Below, piece by piece: positions 43,775 through 52,280 of a stretch of DNA of 64,000 nucleotides. Location of the stretch: positions 16,244,001 through 16,308,000 of the forward strand of contig JBHGNT010000007.1 of NCBI GenBank assembly GCA_043228905.1, read 5' to 3'. The position numbers and the translations under genes are program-made. The stretch comes from Azolla caroliniana. Its lineage: Eukaryota; Polypodiophyta. The number at the start of each line of letters is the position of its first letter. Within the stretch, counting starts at the first letter, position 1. The notes under the pieces are model-generated. The model saw only the letters and a list, made by a program, of their open reading frames with translations, had not been told where the DNA came from and did no database searches.

Positions 43775-43873
43775 ACTCACTCTTTCCTTCTCTCGAGAGT
43801 TCTACACCTCCCTTAGTACTAATCCTCATCTTTTAGTACTAATTCCTTCTCTGTCTTAGTACTGTTCCTGACA
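42449..43873 (+). mobile_element. Deleted Gypsy derivative (same family as elements 5 and 7)
   Basis: Flanked by ATTGT on both sides (42444-42448 and 43874-43878). The 5' LTR (42449 to about 42815) lacks its last ~60 bp and is joined directly to the end of pol ([20 protein letters not shown], then DYWRLGPFRIIGKINDVAF, 42880-43150). A chromodomain remnant, a polypurine tract (AAAGGGGGGATAG) and a complete 432 bp 3' LTR (43442-43873) follow. All of gag, protease, RT, RNase H and most of integrase are missing. Confidence 0.92.
43442..43873 (+). repeat. 3' LTR of the deleted Gypsy derivative
   Basis: TGTCATGATATGGCAAGACT to GTTCCTGACA. It has the antisense tRNA-like module near its start, TATA box CACTATAAAAGGAGGC, and AATCGGTTCAACGCC at the predicted RNA start (one base from the consensus AATTGGTTCAACGCC). 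Confidence 0.9.
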
Positions 43874-43878
43874 ATTGT

Positions 43879-43987
43879 CATTATCCTATACGTGGATGAT
43901 CTAGTAATCAGAGGAAAGGATCTCGCTGAGATCATTAAGGTCAAATCACTCCTATCCGATAGATTTGAAATGAAAGACCTGCATGAG
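43879..43987 (+). pseudogene. Element 2 RT catalytic segment between two insertions
   Basis: ILYVDDLVIRGKDLAEIIKV, then LSDRFEMKDL. The YVDD catalytic box is intact. It is bounded by the Gypsy derivative on the left and the solo LTR on the right. Confidence 0.85.
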
Positions 43988-44571
43988 TGACGCGAAATAT
44001 GCGGAATGTTACTCGGCCACAACCAAGTCTCAGATCGTGTCGTTTCGAATCGAACACCGAGAATGGGAATAGAGGTGAATACACGTACACACAGATAATA
44101 TGAGAGAGGGTACACAATATGTTAACGTGGAAAACCCTGAGACGGAAAAACCACGGGAGCCCACAGACTCCAAACTATCACTATGTAAGAGGAATACAAT
44201 AGAGGAACATAGAGGCAACGACCTTGTGCTCACGATCTTTGCCTGGCGGCAGTTACAATAGAGACACGCTCTGTATCTCTCTCTCTATTACACTCTGTAC
44301 AGTAGTTGCACCAACAACTAGATACAATACTAATGACCAACGATAATAATCCACACACCCACTCTGTTTGGCCTAGGTCATATTTATACTAATATGAATT
44401 TAGGACTATTTACAGATATAGCCCCAATGGGCTCTCAGAAACATATTTCCATATATGTCCCTTCATCCGGTTCTCACCGGGTCTTCCTTGCTAGGTACTC
44501 ATCATCTGGTTCTCACCGGGTCTTCCTTGCCGGGTACTCATATCCCATTCGGAGGAACCGAAATCCTAACA
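43988..44571 (-). mobile_element. Solo LTR, minus orientation, inside element 2
   Basis: 584 bp. On the minus strand it starts TGTTAGGATTTCGG. Flanks are ATGAG (43983-43987) and ACGAG (44572-44576), a target duplication with one CpG-type change. It shares LTR phrases with 41084-41800 (two copies of the 40 bp repeat, ccggttctcaccgggtcttc on the plus strand, near 44465-44545) and with 53649-53943. Confidence 0.85.
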
Positions 44572-44576
44572 ACGAG

Positions 44577-45649
44577 CTCCATTACTTCCTTGGCATCAAG
44601 GTAATTCGAACACTAGTCGAGATATTGATTTCTCAACGACACTACGTTCTCACCTTACTCTACAAGTTCGGAATGACCGAGTGCAAACCCGTGTCTACCC
44701 CTCTCAACCGAAATCTCAACCTCAATGTCGATTCGGGCACAACCGAGTGCGATCCAACTCAATATCGACAACTGATCAACAACCTGATTTATCTAACCAT
44801 CACACTACCCAACCTCAACTATACAATCGGCCTACTTAGCCAATTTATGTAGAACCGACGAAATGATCATCTCGATTGCGCTAAGAGGATACTTCGGTAT
44901 GTTAGTATGACGATGGATTACGACATCATGTATAAGTCGAATACACTTATTCGACTTGAAGGGTACATAGACGTAAACTAGGCCGGTTATAAGGCCGATA
45001 GACGATCCACTTCTGGATTCGTCTTCTCCCTCGGTAGCGGAGCGATCTCCTGGAGCAACAAGAAGCAACTGACTGTCGCATTGTCGAGCATAGAGGCCGA
45101 ATATAGGGGCGCAACTGTCGCCGCGTGCGAAGCTGTGTGGCTCAAACACATTTTGAAGGATGTGGGTGTTCCCATCACGGATCCAATTCACCTCTTCTGT
45201 GACAACATGAGCAACATCTACCTCGCTCGGAACCCGGTATTCCACACACGGACTAAACACATCGAAATGCACTACCACTTCATTTGCGAGCGCGTTCAGG
45301 GCGGCGAAATCGATCCCCAATATATCAGTACAAAGCTTCAAATTGCTGACATCTTTACGAAGGCCTTAGGAGTCAACAAGCTCAGGCAATTCATATTGGG
45401 CCTTGATCTCACGATCTCTACGTTGCCAAGCTTATCGGGGATTACAACAGGTGACACGGAAGCAACCGAGAAGCAGAAGTAACCAACCAGAGGAGTCGAA
45501 GTACGATGAACAACGACCATGAAGCCGAAAAGCCGAACAACCAAGTTGGAAGATTTTGAAAGCCGAACGCCGATTCATCCGAATCGAAGTATTCCGAAGA
45601 CCAAACCGAAACGACTTTTCGACATACAGAAGTTGTGTTCGAAGGGGCG
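44577..45649 (+). pseudogene. Element 2 RT end and RNase H
   Basis: LHYFLGIKVIRTLVEILISQ, then CKPVSTPLNRNLNLN, NLIYLTITLPNLNYTIGLLS, a stop at 44852, then RRSTSGFVFSLGSGAISWSN, LSSIEAEYRGATVAACEAVW, FCDNMSNIYLARNPVFHTRT and ADIFTKALGVNKLRQFI to a stop near 45480. The RNase H acidic residues are mostly kept. The region after the stop up to the LTR is non-coding, without an obvious polypurine tract (gaaggggcg precedes the LTR). Confidence 0.85.
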
Positions 45650-45918
45650 TGTTGAGAATCGAACACAACTTCCCATAGAGAGAGCGTTCACACTAGTAAG
45701 TGGACATCGTACTACGACATTTATGTAATTAGTAGAAAGGGCATTTGCCCTAGACTAGTTGGTATTTAAACCAACCTCTTGTAACCTAGTTACTGTTGGA
45801 TGTAATATACAGTTTCTTGTTTTAGAATTCCCTCTCTCTCTCTCATTCTCTCTCTTGTCTCATGTGCACATACACACATAGTCCTTCCGCTGCATAGAAT
45901 CACTCTTGATTCTTTTCA
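45650..45918 (+). repeat. Element 2 3' LTR
   Basis: 269 bp, TGTTGAGAATCGAACACAAC to TTCTTTTCA. Lacks the MITE present in the 5' LTR. Confidence 0.92.
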
Positions 45919-46168
45919 CTAAGCTTAAAACATTTCTCTCCCTGTGCAACTGTCTGTTTTCATCTTTGTGAATTTTGTCATAGTGCATAACTCTATCCTA
46001 GCTTAAAACATTTCTCTCCATGTGCAACTGTCTGTTTTCATCTTTGTGAATTTTGTCATGGTGCATAACTCTATCCTGCTTGCTACTTGTATTGTTTGCT
46101 TCTACTCATTGACAACTCATTGACAAGTCCTCAACCTTCCGCAACATACAACTTCAATACTCAACATT

Positions 46169-46180
46169 TGGTATCAGAGT
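46169..46180 (+). other. Element 6 primer binding site (tRNA-Met)
   Basis: TGGTATCAGAGT, two bases after a sequence ending CAACA. Precedes the element 6 gag start near 46270. Confidence 0.8.
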
Positions 46181-46273
46181 GACTTGCAATCCGACGGCAA
46201 CAACATCAACCTGAGAAGATCAAAACCAATAGAAGGAAAGGGCTAGGTTAGCAAATCTCACTTCCTTCAGAAT

Positions 46274-46536
46274 ATGGCTTCAACATCCATCACGGGGTTG
46301 GAAATCCAGAAGTTCGGTGGAAAGTACTTTGCCCTATGGAAGGAGATGATGCAAGATACATATTGATCATCCGGTGTCAAATCAAGGTGATAGGACACAA
46401 CAACAAGCCAACCTCGATGTTAGCAGCTGAATAACGCTCCCTGGACAAGAAATCCAGGTCGACCATTCGAATGCATCTGGGCGACAACCTCTACTTCAAC
46501 ATGGCCAGAGAGACATCAACATTTGCCTTGTGGGAG
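46274..46536 (+). pseudogene. Element 6 gag, first part
   Basis: MASTSITGLEIQKFGGKYFA, then LWKEMMQDTY, then stops. The frame continues after element 5 at 52281 with the Copia gag middle region. Entirely inactive. Confidence 0.7.
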
Positions 46537-46989
46537 TGTCAGGAATAGTACTAAAACAGAGATGGAATTAGTACTAAAGAACAACAGTACTATTAGTACT
46601 AAGAGGACGGGACTGCGTAAGATTCCCGAGAGAGGAAGTGAGAAGAGGAGAGAGAGAGATAGCGAGAATGAGAGAGAGAGAGAGATGATGACAACAGCTA
46701 ATATATTATGTGAAAAGGTAAGTACAAGCGGCTAAGAGGCTTAAGACTGGCGTTGAACCAATTTGGTTCAAAACAATGCCTTGTTCCTCCTTTTATAGTG
46801 TTTTTAGGAATAATCCTGAAGCTTCTAGAATGTTCCAGAGAGATCTGGAATATACATCAATTTTCTATGATAAAGTATAAATGAAAATAATATTCTACAA
46901 AATACAATTCATAGTCTAATGGTAAGAGCTCGACCCATGTAACATAAGGTCATGGGTTCGAGTCTAGCCATATCATGATACTCATGACA
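46537..46989 (-). repeat. Element 5 3' LTR
   Basis: 453 bp. It carries a (GA)n-rich patch, a TATA box (minus strand CTATAAAAGGAGG), the TTGAACCAATTTGGTTCAA palindrome, and a tRNA-like module on the plus strand (46912-46965). Confidence 0.97.
46912..46978 (+). promoter_or_regulatory. tRNA-like module (A box and B box) inside the Gypsy LTR
   Basis: TAGTCTAATGG (46912-46922) fits the Pol III A box consensus, and GGTTCGAGTCT (46955-46965) fits the B box, 32 bp apart as in a tRNA. It runs opposite to the element and lies 24 bp from the LTR edge. The same module is at 52198-52251 and, decayed or inverted, at 42468-42520, 43459-43512 and 61730-61783. Acceptor-stem pairing is not evident, so it is not a functional tRNA gene. 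Confidence 0.65.
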
Positions 46990-47002
46990 CTATCTCCCCC
47001 TT
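46990..47002 (-). other. Element 5 polypurine tract
   Basis: On the minus strand, TTTAAGGGGGAGATAG abuts the 3' LTR. Confidence 0.85.
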
Positions 47003-47440
47003 AAAGACGGCGAGTGGAACGAGTCGACACTAATTGCGGACCGGGTTTGTCCGGATACTTTTGGTGGAAATCAACAAGAAGATCTTGTGCATTGGCAACA
47101 TTCTCGACGGGTTCCCAAGTACGTTCGCTCGGACTATAACCGAGCCAATCGACCAAGTAATAAAGTTTGTTGCGAACAAGTTTGGAATCGAGGATGGCAA
47201 CAACTTCATACTCCGGGCCGACGTCCAACTCCAGCGGGGGCGGCAGTGGTGTCACACGATCGGGAATGGTGTTTGCTTTATAAGGTTCAAGAAGAGAACA
47301 ATGGAAAACCGGATGTATCTGAAGCTGCGGAGGGAGATCAAGGCGGAAGGTGACATCATTAATCTTCCCCGTAATACGGAAAGGACCGAGTTGTCGATAA
47401 TCCAACTTGTCGCACGGTCGAGTAGTCTTGATGTGACTTG
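47001..47440 (-). pseudogene. Element 5 integrase C-terminus and chromodomain
   Basis: Minus strand: [20 protein letters not shown] (GPY/F module), [20 protein letters not shown], then a chromodomain: EYEVVAILDSKLVRNKLYYL, VDWLGYSPSERTWEPVENVA. The aromatic cage positions (Tyr, Trp, Trp-Glu-Pro) are present. Chromodomains guide integration to histone-marked chromatin in this group. A 10 bp tandem duplication (cttgatgtga, 47427-47436 and 47437-47446) shifts the frame relative to the upstream integrase; element 7 has only one copy. Confidence 0.85.
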
Positions 47441-48910
47441 ATGTGACGACGTAAGAGCCATACTCGATCTCCGATGGCAAAAGAGGAGGGAATCCGATGA
47501 CAATCCGCATAAGTCTTCTGTGTGTGTTGAGCATGACGAAGGTGAGTAGAGAGATCCATCTGGATCTTGCGTAGCCTCTCCAAATGATCCTCGGCACGAG
47601 GGTTGGTAGGTAGCTCCGGAGTGTCGATCCGACCAGCGAGGATGGAAACCAGTATAAGCGAAAAATGGGGAGACTCGAGTCGAGGAGTGAATAGCATTGT
47701 TATACGCAAACTCCGCATAGTGGAGAATCTCGGCCCAATCGTCATGTTGATAACTCAGGAAACACCGGAGATATTGCTCCAGCGTTTGGTTTGTTCGTTC
47801 CGCCTGTCCGTCGGTCTAAGGATGGTAGCCGGAGGAGAGGTTGCAGGAGACCTTGAGCATCTTGAAGAGATGCTGCCAAAATTTGGAGACAAATTGCGGG
47901 CCTCGGTCACTGATAATACTATCTGGGAGGCCATGATGCCGAAATACCTCACGCATAACAAGAGCGGCGGTTTCCTCGCTGGTGATGGCTTTATTACATG
48001 GCACAAAATGTGTCATCTTCGTATATCAATCGACGACGGTTAGGATAGCATCGAACCCCTTCGAGACCGGCAGATCTGTGATAAAATCAAGACAAATAGA
48101 CTGCCATGGCTTACTTGGAATTGGTAAAGGTTCCAACAAGCCATATGGATGGTGTCGTGGCATCTTTGCTCGGCAGCAAGCATCACAGGTCCGAACGTAG
48201 TCGTCGACAAAACGGCGCATGTGGGGCCACCAAAAAGATCGCTGCACTAGCTCCCACGTCTTAGTACTACCGAAATGTCCCGCCGTATGGGTGTCGTGAC
48301 AATGTTGGACGATTTGAAGGCGACAGGAGCAATCGGGGACATATACGCGTTTTTTAAAGAATAAGAAACCATCATGATATTCGAATTGTCGGTAGTCAAT
48401 ACCTGGTTGTTGAGACTGAGAACAGGATGCCCGAGAAGTATCAATGTGCGCTAGGATGTCTTGAGCAAAACTATCCGTCTTCAAGGTTGCACGTATGTCA
48501 TCGGTAATCCGTGAATCCATCGGGGTGTGAAAAATCCGCGTCGTGTGTAATCGTGTTGGTCCCAATATTACTTGCTTTTGATTATCAAATGTTGCGTCAC
48601 CAGGACGAGGTGCAAGATATGATTGCCGTGATAGTGCATCTGCTTTTCCTTGCTGCTTCCCCGGTCGATATGTGATTTTGAAGTCGAAACGGGTGAGGAA
48701 TTGCGCCCACCGAGCTTGCCGTCGATTTAGTACGCGAGCGTTCTGAAAATAAGCAAGATTTTTATGATCGCTAAAGACAATGACCTGATGTGGAGAGCCC
48801 TCTAAGAAATGCCGCCATTGTACAAATGAATCCACGATGGCTAATAACTCCTTGTCATGTATTTCATAGTTGATTTCTGCGACATTGAATTTGCGCGAAT
48901 GGAAAGCCAC
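47441..48910 (-). pseudogene. Element 5 RNase H and integrase, interrupted
   Basis: From the left of the frame: AFHSRKFNVAEINYEIHDKE (RNase H), VFSDHKNLAYF, RWAQFLTRFDFKITYRPGKQ; then integrase HTAGHFGSTKTWELVQRSFW with CDACCRAK (HHCC), ICLDFITDLPVSKGFDAILT (first Asp), ISDRGPQFVSKFW (second Asp), and the downstream Glu in the [10 protein letters not shown]-type region. Breaks: TGA after AILTVVD (near 48023), TAG within the GYHP-TDG motif (near 47817), and the 10 bp duplication at 47427. The first two fit C-to-T change in CGA and CAG codons. Confidence 0.88.
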
Positions 48911-50247
48911 CGGAGCAACTCTTCTTTATCTCCTTGTTGAGAAAGGATGCTACCGAGGGCGAAATCTGATGCGTCGGCCTCCATGATGAATGGTTTGCTT
49001 GTATCCACATTAGCTAGAATCGGTGTTGATGTAAAGGCTTTCTTAAGATGCCGAAAAGCCATATATGCTTCGATGGACCAAAGAAATGCTTGGCCCTTCT
49101 TCGTAAGTTGTGTGAGAGGTAAAATAATCTTCGAGTAATCCTGTATAAACTTACGGTAGAAGTTAGCAAAACCTAGAAAACATTGTACATCTCGTACCGA
49201 CCGTGGAATTTGCCACTCTAGTACAGTTTGGATTTTAGCTGGATCCATGGAGATGCCCTTTGAGGAGATGACGTAGCCTAGAAATTCCACTTGCTTGCAG
49301 TCAAAGCTACATTTTTCTAGCTTGGCATAAAGACCATTCTCGCGGAGTCGCTTTAGTACTAATAGTACATGAGAATCGTGCTCTTCCTGGGTCTTCGAAT
49401 AAATCAACAGATCATCCAGATAAATGATCAAACAGATATCCAAGAGGTCTCTGAATATATCATTTGCCATGTGTTGGAAGACTGTAGGTGCATTGGTTAG
49501 GCCAAATGGCATAACAGTATACTCGAAATGCCCATACCGCGTGCGAAAAGCGATCTTCCACTCATCTCCCGGTCGGATCTGCACGAGATTATACGCTCCT
49601 CGTAGGTCGATTTTAGTAAAAAACTTGGCACCATTAACTCGCTCTAAAAGACTTGATATAAGAGGAAGTGCGTACCTATTCCGGATGGTGGCTTTATTCA
49701 ATCCGCGGTAATCAACGACAAGACGAAGTGAGCCATCTTTCTTCTTGACAAAGAAGATGGGTGCACCGGCCGGAGATTTCGAATGACGGATGAACCCGCT
49801 TGCCAAGTTCTCCTCTATGTAGGCTCGAAGGACTTCTAACTCGGTGGGTGATAACTTGTAAATTGGTCCCCATGGTGGCTCGGTTCCTGGTTGTAAATCG
49901 ATGGGACAGTCATAGGGACGGTGATGAGGAAGGGTACCAGCTTTTACCTTGTCAAATACATCGGCATAAGGATGATATTTTGCTGGAAGTTGTACTGAGG
50001 AGTCCTTTTTAATAGTGCTGGAAGGATGTATTGATATGGCAAATAGGAACATTGCCTCCTTGGGTCCTTCTTCGCGTAGTTGATGGAGTGAAATGGTCGA
50101 AACTCGGTGAGTTGATTCTTGGGGTGGTCGATATCGGACTTCTCTTGTTCTCCAATCTATGGCTGGATTATGTAATTCAAGCCAAGGTAATCCTAGGACA
50201 ATGGGATGCTCTGGACTACTAATTATATTAAATGATATTATACACAC
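48841..50247 (-). pseudogene. Element 5 reverse transcriptase
   Basis: 468 codons open. Starts in the post-protease region (FNIISSPEHPIVLGLPWLEL), then DVFDKVKAGTLPHHRPYDCP, the RT core (DGSLRLVVDYRGLNKATIRN, FTKIDLRGAYNLVQI, VMPFGLTNAPTVFQ), the catalytic box IIYLDDLLIYSK, and the connection region (FLGFANFYRKFIQDYSK, FIMEADASDFALGSILSQQG). YLDD replaces the more common YIDD/YVDD, as often in this group. At about 48905-48915 one base is missing compared with element 7 (ggagcaactc against ggatgtaactc), which throws the frame off before RNase H. Confidence 0.9.
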
Positions 50248-50288
50248 AAAACTACCTAGGACAACTACTAATTATATTAAATGATATT
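50215..50288 (-). repeat. 49 bp tandem duplication between protease and RT of element 5
   Basis: The 25-base phrase beginning actactaattatattaaatg occurs at 50215-50239 and 50264-50288. On the minus strand the extra copy introduces an in-frame TAA (about 50272-50274) just after the protease frame. Confidence 0.85.
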
Positions 50289-50601
50289 GAATGGGTTCTG
50301 ATTCTTCTACAATATTCCCGGAAGCAATGGGACGACCATCAATGACCACTACAGATGCGGGACAAGGAAGTTTTCTTAAGGATATCTGAGAAGCTTGGGC
50401 AAAATTTCGATCCATGAAACAGGAATTAGCTCCGGAATCTAAAAGTGCTAGGACGGGTACTGGGGGAGTACTTTTAGTACTAACAATGACTTGGGCTAGG
50501 AACACATTGCTAACTTGCTTGGAAGGAATGGAACCACTAATGGGCTGTACAGATCTAGGGCTGCTGTCCAACCAAATGGCTCCTATTTTGGCTGGACTCA
50601 A
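50272..50601 (-). pseudogene. Element 5 protease
   Basis: Minus-strand frame with the aspartic protease active site LALLDSGANSCFMDRNFA and a flap-like stretch (SVVVIDGRPIASGNIV). It is out of frame with gag: gag ends with TAG at about 50769-50771, and an intervening stretch (50641-50715) contains a short tandem duplication of ctattagtactatgaatact-type sequence. Confidence 0.85.
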
Positions 50602-50768
50602 TCGTTTAACTCTTCATCTAACTGAGTAAGGATTTCAAATTTATTTGAGATACTTGGGCTATTAGTACTATGAATACTATCTGACACTCTATTAGTACTA
50701 TTAATACTATCAGACACTCCGAAGGGAAGAATTGACTCGGGTTTCGTACAGGCGACGATTTGATTTAC

Positions 50769-51755
50769 CTATCTTCTTGGCCTATGGGGACAATTGATGG
50801 CGATATGTCCTGGTCCACCGCAATAAAGACATAATCGATTGGCACGTCGTCGTTGCTTTTCTTCTTCCGATAACGGGCCGCGTCGACGCATGGTATCGAT
50901 CTCCATCGGTGTCGAAGTATTTGCTTGAGGTATGTCTCGTGCAAACGGTTTAGCCACGACTGCGGTGTAAGTGGGCTCTGGCCTAGAGCGTGGTATCTGT
51001 AATTGACGTTCTGAACGCTGTTCGAAAAGGCGGTTGTCACATCGAACTGCTCGACTGATTGCCTCCGTAAGAGACTTTGGTTCTTCGGGGAAAGTTAGAA
51101 GTAGATCTTTAACATCGTTTCGCAAGCCATAGCGAAACTGCTCCATTAGTGCTTGATCATCCCAGGGTATATCTGAAGCAAGTAGGCGGAAATCAACCGC
51201 GTAGGCAGAGGCTGGACGATTGCCTTGACGCAATCGCTGGATCTTGTTGATCGCCGTCTTGTTGCTGTCGGTGTCTCTAAAGCAGGCTTTAAACTTACCA
51301 ATAAAATCTTCAAAGTTATTAAGCAAGGGCGATTGTTTTTCTAGAAGCGGAGCGAACCATGCCAAGGCTGAGCCGCTAAGTAGCGTGCCAATTAGGCCGA
51401 CTCGAGATGCATCAGTGGGATATCGGGAAGGATGCATCTGGATGACTAAGCGTACCTGATTAAGGAATCCTCGGAATTGCGAACACGTTCCATCAAATTT
51501 CATAGGAAGTCCAATCTTGGGCTCTTTATGAAATCCTTGGGGACTGGATCCTTGTTGTTGCAACGCTGCTTCGAGTTGTTGTACCCATAACGCAAACTCC
51601 CCATGTTGTTGTTGCGTTTGTTGTTTTTCTAGAGCGATTTGTTGCAGATCCCCTATAAGCCGTTGGTTTTCTTGTTCCAGGGCAACAAACTTTTCTTTTA
51701 GGCACTGTAGCTCGGAGAAAACGGATTGATATTCTTGGGCGCTAACAGTAGCCAT
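50769..51755 (-). CDS. Element 5 Gypsy gag
   Basis: 328 codons, ATG at 51755, 67 bp after the 5' LTR. It opens with a coiled-coil-like Gln/Leu-rich stretch (FVALEQENQRLIGDLQQI; LEAALQQQG), then the sushi/Tf1/PEG10-type gag domain: KFDGTCSQFRGFLNQVRLVI, GLIGTLLSGSALAWFAPLLE, KIQRLRQGNRPASAYAVDFR, YGLRNDVKDLLLTFPEEPKS. A basic spacer and one CCHC knuckle (CLYCGGPGHIAINC) end it. No lesion is seen. Gag forms the particle that houses reverse transcription. Confidence 0.93.
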   Translation of the reverse strand: MATVSAQEYQSVFSELQCLKEKFVALEQENQRLIGDLQQIALEKQQTQQQHGEFALWVQQLEAALQQQGSSPQGFHKEPKIGLPMKFDGTCSQFRGFLNQVRLVIQMHPSRYPTDASRVGLIGTLLSGSALAWFAPLLEKQSPLLNNFEDFIGKFKACFRDTDSNKTAINKIQRLRQGNRPASAYAVDFRLLASDIPWDDQALMEQFRYGLRNDVKDLLLTFPEEPKSLTEAISRAVRCDNRLFEQRSERQLQIPRSRPEPTYTAVVAKPFARDIPQANTSTPMEIDTMRRRGPLSEEEKQRRRANRLCLYCGGPGHIAINCPHRPRR

Positions 51756-51805
51756 AGTATAGGGAAAAGGGTAGGAGGATGAGGGAGAGTGACAAGTAGG
51801 CTAGA

Positions 51806-51822
51806 GGAAAATTGGTTCAAAC
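51806..51822 (-). other. Element 5 primer site, candidate self-priming type
   Basis: Immediately inside the 5' LTR the minus strand reads GTTTGAACCAATTTTCC. It lacks the TGG that pairs with a tRNA CCA end. Its core TTGAACCAATTT is the exact complement of AAATTGGTTCAA, which begins at about 52048, some 33 bp downstream of the LTR TATA box, where the element RNA is expected to start. Confidence 0.6.
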
Positions 51823-52275
51823 TGTCAGGAATAGTACTAAAACAGAGATGGAATTAGTACTAAAGAACAACAGTACTATTAGTACTAAGAGGACGGGACT
51901 GCGTAAGATTCCCGAGAGAGGAAGTGAGAAGAGGAGAGAGAGAGATAGCGAGAATGAGAGAGAGAGAGATGATGACAGCAACTAATATATTATGTGGAAA
52001 GGTAAGTACAAGAGGCTAAGAGGCTTAAGACTGGCGTTGAACCAATTTGGTTCAAAACAATGCCTTGTGCCTCCTTTTATAGTGTTTTTAGGAATAATCC
52101 TGAAGCTTCTAGAATGTTCCAGAGAGATCTGGAATATACATATCAATTTTCTATGATAAAGTATAAATGAAAATAATATCCTACAAAATACAATTCATAG
52201 TCTAATGGTAAGACCTCGACCCATGTAGCATAAGGTCATGGGTTCGAGTCTAGCCATATCATGATACTCATGACA
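51823..52275 (-). repeat. Element 5 5' LTR
   Basis: 453 bp, TGTCATGAGTATCATGATAT at its minus-strand start. TATA box CACTATAAAAGG with first T at 52081; palindrome TTGAACCAATTTGGTTCAA (52037-52055) where the RNA should begin; tRNA-like module at 52198-52251 on the plus strand. Confidence 0.97.
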
Positions 52276-52280
52276 GGGAG

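Larger units (their letters stand above)
36762..45918 (+). mobile_element. Element 2: old Copia retrotransposon, heavily nested
   Basis: LTRs begin TGTTGAGAAT and end TCTTTTCA (36762-37327 and 45650-45918). Flanks are CTAAT and CTAAG, a 4-of-5 match that may be a decayed target duplication. The primer site TGGTATCAGAG is at 37328-37338. Gag, protease, integrase, RT and RNase H can be followed in order but are broken by stops and by at least four later insertions: 39335-40105, 41084-41800, 42449-43873 and 43988-44571. The proteins are close to those of element 4, so the two are one family or sister families. Confidence 0.9.
36640..46166 (+). mobile_element. Element 6 (old Copia): 5' LTR, split by element 2
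   Basis: The sequence left of element 2 (about 36670-36761, TGTGAACACACTTG onward) and right of it (45919-46166) together look like one LTR leading to a primer site TGGTATCAGAGT at 46169-46180. The right part contains a 78 bp tandem duplication (45922-45999 and 46000-46077). The left LTR boundary is uncertain. The element's gag follows at 46270 and continues after element 5. Confidence 0.5.
46537..52275 (-). mobile_element. Element 5: full-length chromodomain Gypsy (Tf1/sushi/Tcn1-like)
   Basis: Two 453 bp LTRs (46537-46989 and 51823-52275), flanked by a perfect GGGAG target duplication (46532-46536 and 52276-52280). The LTRs differ by about eight substitutions and two small indels by eye. 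Minus-strand order: 5' LTR, primer site, gag with CCHC, protease, RT, RNase H, integrase, chromodomain, polypurine tract, 3' LTR. Gag (LLSGSALAWFAPLL, LRQGNRPASAYAVDF, EQFRYGLRNDVKDLL) and RT (HRPYDCPIDLQPGTEPPWGP, LASGFIRHSKSPAGAPIFFV) resemble the sushi/Tf1/Tcn1 branch of chromoviruses more than Reina, CRM, Tekay or Galadriel elements. Several small lesions break pol, so this copy is not autonomous. Confidence 0.95.

Noticed and set aside
45081-45341. Minus-strand open frame over element 2 RNase H
   Set aside because: The plus strand clearly encodes Copia RNase H here; the minus frame is a shadow.
46912-46978. Functional tRNA gene
   Set aside because: A and B boxes are present but no convincing acceptor stem or anticodon arm; it lies in an LTR and recurs with it.
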